DNA of 64,000 bases, taken from contig OY804575.1 of assembly GCA_963680875.1 (NCBI GenBank), forward strand, positions 105,269,505 to 105,333,504. Reading direction: 5' to 3'. The stretch is from Bathymodiolus brooksi. Taxonomy: Eukaryota > Mollusca > Bivalvia > Mytilida > Modiolidae. The position numbers and the translations under genes are program-made. Under the pieces are notes generated by a model. That model did no database searches. It had not been told where the DNA came from and saw only the letters and a program-made list of their open reading frames with translations. Each line of letters begins with the position of its first letter. Position 1 is the stretch's first letter. Of this stretch, positions 43,346-53,600 are shown in pieces.

Positions 43346-44260
43346 CAATACGGTTGTTTCGAATCATTTCCATTCCGTCCCGTCAAAAACTTTTTATTTT
43401 CGTCTGCCAAACCACGTCATTTTGATGGAATGTTAGGCACTGGACTTCCGGTGTCAATGTACACAACGAAAATGCCAATCGATAAGTGCCATTTTAACGT
43501 TACACAACGTAAAGAATGTTTTACATTTTCTGTAAAAGACAGATATCAATTAAATTATGTTATTTGTATCAAGGACGTCCATGCACAGACAACTACTTTA
43601 AAATAAATAAAATTTGTTTTCTTTCTTTATTTACTGCTGTCAGCACCGTGAAAGGAAAACGATCTGTCTTGATATATTGTTGCTATAAGACAGACAGTGA
43701 GGTACCGAACACCAATATTTACTCAGCGTTTTTTTTTTGGCCTCTCCATATTACAATTACTTATAATTTAATTTGATTTGAATCATGCAATCTGATTGGC
43801 TAATCCGCCTGAAGAAAAGCTTGGTTATACTTGATAACCTGGGTTGGTATTATGACGTCACCAACGTGTTCCACCGCCAACGACAAACAAATTCAAATAG
43901 TCACATGAAATAGTCGTAGTTAAAATCGAGGAATCATTACATTTTGTTGTAAAAATTAAATTATATGGAATATTTTAAATTGTTGAACAGGTTATACTTG
44001 CATAACCTGGTTTGTGTCAGTATACGCTTTTCATAAACCGCTTTGCGGTTTATTAAGCGTAAACTGACCCAAACCAGGTTATATCGTTCAACAATTTCAA
44101 ATATTCCTTAATAATCTACCGCATCTATGACTATGATATGTTGACGCTGTCACAATAATAGCGTAAACACCGGAAGTAGTCTGCCTAACATTTCAGATGT
44201 CATGACACGAAAAAAGACGGAACGTGATCGGAAATGACATGATTCGAAACAACCGTAATG
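43346..44260. mobile_element. TIR element E1, copy in segment B
   Basis: Starts CAATACGGTTGTTTCGAATC, ends ATTCGAAACAACCGTAATG. It carries the same ATAAT-flanked palindromic insertion as copy A, showing that this insertion predates the A/B duplication. Confidence 0.7.
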
Positions 44261-44773
44261 GTTTTATTTATGGCAATATTATTACCCGCGGAAAATAAAG
44301 TCAATTGTAGCGCGAAATTTAAATTTTCTTAAACTAGTGAATTCTGAAATGATTACATTATGTAGGACACTTTTTTTTAATTTAAAGCTATTTAATTTCC
44401 CGAAGGTATTATCATATAATAGGCATAGAGATATATATACATGTATGTAAATAAACAAGAGAGAGAAAAAAAAGAACAAAGCAGACATAAGTACATGCAA
44501 AAGTTGCAGCTACATTTCAGAAACTCTTGATTAAGTACCGGTCTCGATTCGTTTGTGATTTGGAAAGTTAAACGAGTCTGGGAAGTCGGGATTTTTGTGC
44601 TTAGTGATTTGTTTAACTTGTTGAAATGATTTTACCTAAAACGCCAATGGCATAGGTACAGGAAAAATAATTGTTTCTAACATATTGTCGTTCTGGTTAA
44701 TGTGGGTCGTTGTTTTATTGTACTAGTTAACTTTATTTTGTATATATTCGATTGTAACGTAAATTTCCCACTT

Positions 44774-44920
44774 AAGGATTGATCGCAATTTTTGTTCAGT
44801 TCATGAAGAAATAACCTCAATCAGGTTGTACACACCGTGTAACCCGCGTTACGCAAGTGTGTGTACAACCTGATTGAGGTTATTTCGAATGAACCGAACA
44901 AATAATTTTGATCAATCCTT
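44774..44920. repeat. Complete terminal palindrome of segment B
   Basis: Arms of about 65 bp: AAGGATTGATCGCAATTTTT ... then AATAACCTCAATCAGGTTGT ACACAC mirrored by GTGTGTACAACCTGATTGAG GTTATTTC and the outer half. Copy A keeps only the outer part. Confidence 0.8.
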
Positions 44921-45710
44921 ATAAATTAATTCAAACTTTTTTGGTTATGATATTGAAAAATATATTTATTTTTTTCAAAATAAGGCAAATAATCGGAAAT
45001 AAATATAAATAACCCCAAATGTGCCTCATTTAAAGAAAATCACCCGATGACAACGGCACGCGACGCCTTGAGAACGACGTTTATTCTTACATTACGTACA
45101 TTGACAGTTAACCTCAACTTTTTAAACCAATCAAAACACGTATAAAATGACATGTGACTCTAAAATTAATTTATAAATTATTGTCGTTTTAAATGATTTT
45201 TCTCATTTAAGTTCCGCTTATCGAGAAATGTTATTGTGATGTCTTTCAATACGGTTGTTTCGAATCATTTCCATTCCGTCAAAACTTTTTATTTTCGTCT
45301 GCCAAACCACGTGAATTTGATGGAATGTTAGGCACTGGACTTCCGGCATCAATGTACACAACGAAAACTCCAATCGATAAGTGCCGGTTTTTTTAACGTT
45401 ACTCAACTGAAAGAATTTTGTTTACATTTTCTGTAAAAAACAGATATCAATTAAATTATTTTATTTGTATTAGACTTCAATGTACAGACAATTACTTCTT
45501 TACAATTAAAAGTGTTTTCTTTCTTTATTTCGTGATTGTACATAAATGAATCAGATTCATGAAAGGAAAACGATCTGTCTTGATATATACAGACAGGACA
45601 GCGAGGTACCGAAAACCAACATTTACTCAGACGTTTTCTTGGCGTCTCCATATTACAATTACTTATAATCTACCGCATCTACGACTTTGATATGTTAACG
45701 TTGTCACATT

Positions 45711-46709
45711 AAAGGAAAACGCCATGGTCTTAGCAAGTTAGCGTGAAAATTGAAATGGCAGTAAATAAAAGACATTTGTGTTAATGAATGCTAAAAATAG
45801 TATACCGTAAGGTAGAATTTGGTCATTGAAGTTGAAAGTAGCAAAAAAATAATGGGGATCGCAATTTTTCAGAACTCTTCAATGTGAGGACACAAAAGGC
45901 ACAATCCATTCTCATATTATACCTGCAATTAAAGCTCTTCCGATAGAGCCGTGACGTCACAAAAACGGTATTGTATATTATATCAGCATTGATCAGTTGC
46001 AATTTTATCATTAAAAATTATGTAAATCGTATAATAACGTCGTATATTTATCTTTTGATATTTACAAAATCAATATGACTTCATGTCAAGCATTTTATTG
46101 CACTACAGTAATGGGAAAGTGTGAGATGAATTTTTTTGTAATTACCGATCAGGACTACCCTTGTCAACACATCGACCAGTGACCACGAAAAACACGGGAA
46201 AGTACGACAGCATTTGGCGACAAAAAGGAGTACGCATAAAACGACTTAAAAGTTAATTAACCTACGGCCAATCATGTAAACATGGAATTATACGTAGATA
46301 CCCCCCCCCCCCCCCCCCCCCCCCCCACACACCACCAATACAAATAAACTCATTTGTTTTATGAAAATGTAACATGGATGGGAATATTAAGAAAAAAATT
46401 AGGACGATATACAAAATTGTTAACATTGTATTGCAGTTGATCTGATATTAAAACATAACCAAAAGAGCTCGATGTTGGGAAGAGTCAGATACATTATTTA
46501 TTCGACTAACATGATCCGTCTCCGTGACGTCACATGAAGAGGTGTCATGGCAGCTTACACTACGACAGGAAATTCCAAATATTCATATTTCTAATTGGGT
46601 ATATTACTGTTAATAAAGGTGTTTTTTGTTTAATAATTACTTTTTTAAGAATAAAAAGTTACAATGTATTGAATTATAACAATTGTTCAACTGACTGGAG
46701 TTTTCCTTT
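45711..46709. mobile_element. 1.0-kb TIR element inserted in E1 copy C
   Basis: Begins AAAGGAAAACGCCATGGTC and ends CTGGAGTTTTCCTTT. Copies A and B of the host element are uninterrupted at this site (CACA-TA-AT-AGCG), so this is a filled site. The flanks suggest a TTA duplication (CACATTA / TTAGCG), the target used by PIF/Harbinger elements; this class call is tentative. It includes a C run (46300-46326) and no transposase frame. Confidence 0.7.
46300..46326 (+). repeat. C homopolymer run
   Basis: About 27 C in a row inside the TIR element. Confidence 0.9.
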
Positions 46710-46848
46710 TTAGCGTAAACACCGGAAGTAATCTGTCTAACATTTCAGACGTCATGACACGAAAAAGACGGAACATGATCGGAATTGACATGATTCGAAA
46801 CAACCGTATTATAATTGTTGATACCGTACAAAATAAATCTACAATACA

Positions 46849-47648
46849 TTAACATATCAGTGTCATCATATTGTGGACCATTTGTCTATTTATATATTGT
46901 GAAGGGTGTGTTTCTTTGCTTTCAGAAGCTACGGTGATATCCCATTCATTTAAAAACATAATTTTATCACTAATTTCTTGGAATTCTTGGAACAAGATAT
47001 CCTCCTGGTAAAATCTTACAAAATCATGGGGGATTCCCTTGTTTCTTTTTATATTTATATTGTGTGGTCCCTTTATGAATATTTTTGCATTTGGTACACG
47101 TTTTAAAAACTTAAGTAAGGCACTTTTTGCTTTCCGTATGTGTTCTTGAAATACAGACGCTGTCGTAGCGGCAAGATGAAGATACCAGTGTAAAATTATT
47201 ATTGGTTTTTCAGAAGTAATTTTCTCAAGATAGAAACTTGCTGGTTTAAAATGATCTACAATAGCATCTTCGGCTGAACTGAAAAATGGCATTTCGTGTG
47301 GTGTCCATGTAACTGTTATGTTTTCGTCTTTATATGTTTCACTTTCAGCCTTTGCTAACTGGTGCCATGCATTTCCATGTAATATATATTCAGGTCCAAT
47401 TGTAATACTCAAATTTAACATTTTTACCATTGTTATAAACCACATTCGCAAAGAGGAATCGCCGATCATGTAGATTTCCCTGTTCAGAAGACACTGTTTG
47501 TACCTTTCATTTGTTGATGGTAAGTTATCCTTACATGAAAGACTATGCCATTTGTTTTGATGAAAGAATCCAACCGGTGAAATGTGCTCCCAAGTTCTAG
47601 ATGGAGACAGTTTTCTACAAGGGATGTCGGGGAGATCTTTTACTTTAT
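46849..47648 (-). CDS. NXPE-like gene, exon 5 (C-terminal domain)
   Basis: Acceptor TATACATATTTTGCAG. 800 nt encoding residues 308-573 with KDLPDIPCRKL, GDSSLRMW, VTWTPHEMPFF, ILHWYLH, KGPHNINIKRNKGI and a TAA stop at 46849. The open frame runs on past the acceptor into a SINE (to 47769), but that part is intron. Confidence 0.85.
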
Positions 47649-50600
47649 CTGCAAAATATGTATAATAGAACATATATACATTAAATTCTGGAAGATGTCT
47701 ACAATTGAACGGGTGTAAATAACATAATCGAATATGTCTAGCGAGTGAGTGATTGTTACTTAACGCCAACTCAGTAATCTTCCCGCTATATCATGGCGAG
47801 AACAATTTAATTTTCAATGAGATGATGGTGAGGTCCGCTTTGTTCTAGACCAACACGCTGAGTTGGATTTTTATAGTGCAAGCTCACTGAAACAACAGTC
47901 CGCGGATAGACATGCCGCTCCACTCGGACACATTATTCTGATTCCGAGCCAACCTGTCTTTGCTCTTACTCCTTAATGCTGCGTGCTTAGCGGAGAAGCA
48001 ACAAATATCAATTGCATAGTCTTTGGTTTGACCCGACAGATGCTCGAACCCACGACCTATCGCATTCGAGGCGAGCACGCTAATCATTACACCACCGATG
48101 CGATTGAAAGACGTCGACGGGATAATTATACTGGTTAGAGCAAAAACTATGCAAGGTTTGACCCAACCGGGGCTCTAACCCACGACCTATCGCACTCGAA
48201 GCGAGCACGCTAACCATAACACAAACGATGCGAATATGTGTACAATAGAAATAGGATCAACAATTTGTAAACAATATATTCAAATAAGAGATTCGAATAG
48301 CTTGAACGAGTAGTAAACAGCCCTACAACATTAAAGTGTTACAGCCAAATACATACCCTCCTTCCGGTACATAGGCTTATTTGTCTTATCGTAACTTACA
48401 GTAAGATACAATTACAATAACTTAAACGTATCAAATGTGAAACTTGCATACTTGTATAGAGAAGATATTCCAGACAAAAACATACACAACAAAAAAATGC
48501 TGCCAAGACGGAACATTCCAAAATCGAATAGAAAAATTGATATCCCTAACAAACAAATACATGACAGCTCTCTTTCCTGGTTTCATACAGTCACTTAAAT
48601 AAAAGGTGGCGAGGTTAAACCCTCCCCCCCCCCCTCTTAGTGAGATGAAGTGATATTGTACGAAATGCAGTTGAGGATACTCTATCTGTCGAGTTATTTA
48701 ACTTTAGCGATGCTAACATCGTTGTTGCTATATTAGGAGAGGGTGTATAACCCATAATATTGTGGCTGTTTTATATAGACACCTGGATGCACGTGATATA
48801 TTATTCGGCGAAAATCGTTAGATTTCTGTGCCGTGTTTTTAAGATAAGTGTTTTTCCTTTTACTTTTAGCCGTTGTCTTTCTTTTGCATTGCAGCTTCTG
48901 ATTACCCCTATGGTTTCTTCAAACTTTCCTTAGCTCATATTAATTAGGATGTGTATTATATTCAACTCGAGGGCCCGGGTGGCTCAATAAGTTAGGTAGT
49001 TGGATTATCTAACAACTCATACAAGCCTATCACCAATACGGTGTGGGTTCGCGCTCGGCTTTGTAAATTAGAAAAAAGGGTGCAATCGACTCGCAGCCGC
49101 AAGTAATCAAGCTTACCAGTTGCTCGCCCATGGTCGGTGGTTCTCACCGGGTACTCCGGTTTCTTCCACCACTAAAACTGATCGCCATGATATAGCTGAA
49201 ATATTGCTGAAAATGGCGTTAAACACCAAAAATCAAATCATTTATATTCAACTCTTTTTTATAATGAGTTTATTGACAAATTAATGTCTAAGCTAATATA
49301 AAATTTGTTCACGCCACGATATAGCTGAAATATTGCTAATGTTGGCGTTAAACATCAATCAATCAATCATATTGACAAATTATGTTTATATGCGTATATT
49401 TCATGCTTGAAAACTCTTCAAGGTTTTTTTTATATATATATATTTTTTTTCTTATTAAATCTCAGTTTTAAATGAAGGTTATAAACATTATAAAGGAACC
49501 AGCCATGATTCCTGGGTGACAAACATAAACGTTTTGTTCCTATATTTAGTTCTGAACACAATCATATTCATCTTATAGTAGGTAGGCAGTACGTATTAGG
49601 GAATATTTTATCTCACATTATATATTATCAGCCTTAAAATGGGAGACATAGACATTTAAAAGGTAGTGAATCAATTGTACGGTGACAACGAAGCTGGAAC
49701 CGTACAATTGATTCACTACCTTTTAAATGTCAATGTCTCCCATTTTAAGGCTGATAATATTTTTGTACGAACTTGATTGCATAAAATTGTATTGTTTTGT
49801 GTGCTAAACCCAATGCGTTGACCGATATAAGTTGATCTGTGTGTTTATTGATTTTTTTGTGTAACTATGAATAAAAGAATTTGTTTAACTGCTTGGAGGC
49901 GTGGCTAATTACTATAGACTTCATTCATAATGTAGCTATAAATAAAAGAATTTGTTTAACTGCTTGGAGGCGTGGCTAATTACTATAAACTTCATTCATA
50001 GCTACGGCTTTTAAAAGATTTTCCCATCCTACAACAGATTTTCTGTATACACATCGGCTGTTAAAATGGCGACTATAGCTAATGAAAAGATCTCATTTGA
50101 GGTCAAGTTCGTACAATTATATTTATCATCAAACTGAATATAATTGTTACAAGGCTAGGTTTCATTAAAAATAAGAGAGTAATATTTCCACTATTTACTA
50201 TTTAAACTGACTGTGAACTGATACTTCGGAGCCAAACCATAGACGTAATGAATTTTACAATTCCAAGAGTATAATAGATATTATATATCAATTAATCTTG
50301 AGGTTAACAAGTTTCTAAATAAACTGTCCAGTCGGTAGATAATGGTCATAAATATCACAGTGCCATGCAATATTCCATGAAATGTCTGTGCTGCAGCTGT
50401 CTGATGTAAAATCGGAACCTATAAACTGTTACCCAAGAATAATAATTTAATTTTGTAGCATGAATGCATTCTTTTCCTTTGATCGTTTTCATGGTTTATA
50501 TACAAGAATGTAAGCAACAGCCAAGAATTATGAAATAAAACACCCAGGATAATCAGAAGCCGTGAATAGACAAAAGAACAGACAACAAAATGGCCAAAAG

Positions 50601-53600
50601 CAATGGGACAAAGAAACAAACAATCATCTGTAAAACACTACACAGAAATTAAAGATTGAACAACACCATCCCCACTTAAAACCGAGATGAATGCAGGTAC
50701 TCCGGAAGGATAGACATTTCCTGCTTCACTAGTGGTACCTGTCGTGTTACTCTTGCTACAAATTTTAATTATTTGTCTTACCTCCTTTTATAATGATCTT
50801 TATTTCTCTAAATAATCTGTTGCTGTTTGATCTATTGATGAATTATATAGATTATTATCATAATTTACAAGTTACAATTATCAATTATTATTTCTGATAG
50901 AATTTTACGGAGGGGCGGAATTCATTTCTTAAGGGATGATAATTATTATATTATATAAAAAAGAAATATAAATCATTTCTATTGTTGATTTATTTCCCGT
51001 GTATGCGAAATGCTTTGCGTTTGCATAAAGATACACATTCTACTTATTTTTAAAACACAAACTTATTGCTATAAATAAAAATAATATTACATTTCTTTTT
51101 GTATTATCATAATAATATGTAAAACTATCCTACCCGCATGTTCGTATATTATTATCTAATGAATGATAATACAAAATCAATCAAAGAAAGTTTAATTCCA
51201 AATTTAACATATTTTTTCACAGCCGTTTTATATGTTTGATACAGAAGTTTTAACAAATAGTGTGAGTTTTAATTTCATCAGTAAAAGATTAGTTTTCGAT
51301 ATCGAAAGAAGACACATAAGCAGTAAAATGTATCCGTTATTTTTGCAATTATCTTTTATCATATTTTACCTAGTTCAAGCCCGCCACTTTTCATTGAAAT
51401 GCCTGTACCAAGTCAAGAATGCGAGTGGTCATATATTTGTGTGTTAGGGGTACCAAATTTGTCTCTTTCTACGAATATTTTTATTGGATATTGGAACTGT
51501 CCCGACAGTGTAGTGTTTTTTTTAATTTTATTTGTCACCTTAAAAAGGAGAGTTCTCTGTCTGAAAACGTAGTCTCCATTGTTGCCTTAGGACCATACCA
51601 ATCATCACATGCAAATCCTTCTTCTTCCGGTAGGGAACAAAACCATCGCATTCCATAATTTCGCGAGGTAAAATTGCAGCCACTCTTTTCTGTACGTTGA
51701 TGGATACCACAAACACCAACATTTCTTTCACCATTGTTATTTTTAAAAACTCCGTCGAGTTTGAATAATATCCCATTTTTGTAAATATTATCAACAAATA
51801 GCCCGATAGTTTCTTTTGGAAATGAAAGCATTATTTTAATAATAGGTGAACCGCTCCATAGCGCACGCAGAACACCAGTGTAATTTCCGTTATGATGGTC
51901 GATAACATACCCCGTTGATCCAGCATTCTTGTCAGATTCCCTCATCCAGATTTTAAGAAAATCACCACCGTATTTAACCACTTCACCGTAAATATCATAT
52001 AAAGCAATTTCTACTAGAATAGCGTCCCCTACATTAAAATACGACGATTGAGTTGTGTTTATAATTTCTGCAGTTGACTTCGATAAATCAACAAGTGTTT
52101 TACAAGACTCTTCCAGCTTGTTGTATTTGAGATATTTCTTGTAGTATGTGTAGTCTAAAGAGGTGAATGTATTTGAACTGCCTGTTGTTGGTACATCTGT
52201 ATTTTCGTTTTGATCTGTTACCTTTTGGTCCGTATGTATAAGTCTCCTTTTCAACACATTTTGTAACCTGTTTTCGGTGAATATTTCGTCAGATACTGCA
52301 TCTGTGTTTATAGTGTTATTGTCACTACAAATAAAAACGTAGATATCTAATTCAGTACACATGACACGTTTTTGGAATAACCTTTATCAGGTACGCTCAA
52401 AGTAAAACAATTGGAAAGCAAAAAAAAAATAAAAAAAATAACAGCTTAAATGTCTTTAGGAGCAAGAAAACAAAAAGGGCCTAAACAACAAACGATTTAA
52501 AAAATAATCTTCAATATTCAAAGTATATCTCACAGATTCACGGAAGTCAACATTGTGCAATGCGGTATCTATTAATGCGCTTGTTCAAATAGTGGCGTAA
52601 TATGTGTTATCCAAGCATAAAAGTGAAGGTCTCATCAGAGCTCGCCCATGATCATATTTATGAAATATGAAGTTGATATACTATACAATATATATACATA
52701 TGTATATCTAAATTAAAAGTTTATGTTCTTTTAAGAAAAAACTAAGATGAGTGAGTGAGTGATTGTTGTTTAACGTTAAATGAGCAATTTTTCAGCTATA
52801 TCATGACGAGAACAAGTTACACGAGATGAGAAGATAATGATGGCCTAGACCATCACACCCAGTTGGACCCTTATAGTGATCGCTCACAAAAACAATATTA
52901 TAAGTTTGACCTGACCTGGTCTCGAACCCACGATCTACCGCACTCGAGACGAGCACGCTAACAAATACACCACCGATGTGGTTATAATTAAAGTGAAGAT
53001 GCACACAGAGATATAATTGATTGTAGACTATTATGCATAGATGCGGAACCGTAGCTGCAAACGGCTTTGTGAATACCCCTTCCCCCTGTTTACATTAATA
53101 GCTACGGTTCCGCAGCTAAAAGATAAATAACTGACAAATGATTCATAAGAAAATATATATTACACTTACCTATACGAAAATAGACTCAGCCCAACACAAA
53201 AAATAATGAACGCCAACAACAGGGTAGCTCTAGACAAGTGCTTTGATCTGTAATAAACATCATCCATATTAATCAAGCCGTCAATACATTACCATGAATA
53301 ATTACAGAAGCTAGATAGCTTACATAACATGACATCTAACTATGAAGTTAAAGATTGTATATATATTTCCCATCAAAATAGAGGCCGTCGTGGTCCTGAT
53401 CGTATGGTAGTTGATTTACAACTACCTGTGCAATCAGTGTTTATCACCACTTAAGTTGTGAGTTCGAAACCCAGTCAGGGCGAAGTGTACTCAATACAAC
53501 ATTATGTGATAAAGTTTGTCAGTGACTTGCGGTGGTCGGTGGTAGGCACTGATTACATAGGTAGTTATATAAATCCAACTACCATGCGATCACGACCATG

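Larger units (their letters stand above)
41015..44940 (+). repeat. Segmental duplication, copy B
   Basis: Same-orientation copy of 6215-9741 lying 34.8 kb away, 3.9 kb long. It differs from A by insertions at 42175-42503 and 42757-42868 and by a complete terminal palindrome; it lacks the 95-bp local doubling of A. The right end lies 1.9 kb from the stop codon of the NXPE-like gene. Confidence 0.85.
45247..46810. mobile_element. TIR element E1, copy C (with nested insertion)
   Basis: Same terminal sequences as copies A and B, but outside any larger segment. It lacks the ATAAT-flanked hairpin (empty site at 45661-45680) and carries its own 1.0-kb insertion at 45711-46709. Removing the insertion leaves about 565 bp. 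Confidence 0.75.

Noticed and set aside
47649..47769. Start of the NXPE C-terminal frame at the Met at 47769
   Set aside because: This stretch is the intron end and the tail of a SINE; the true exon starts at 47648.
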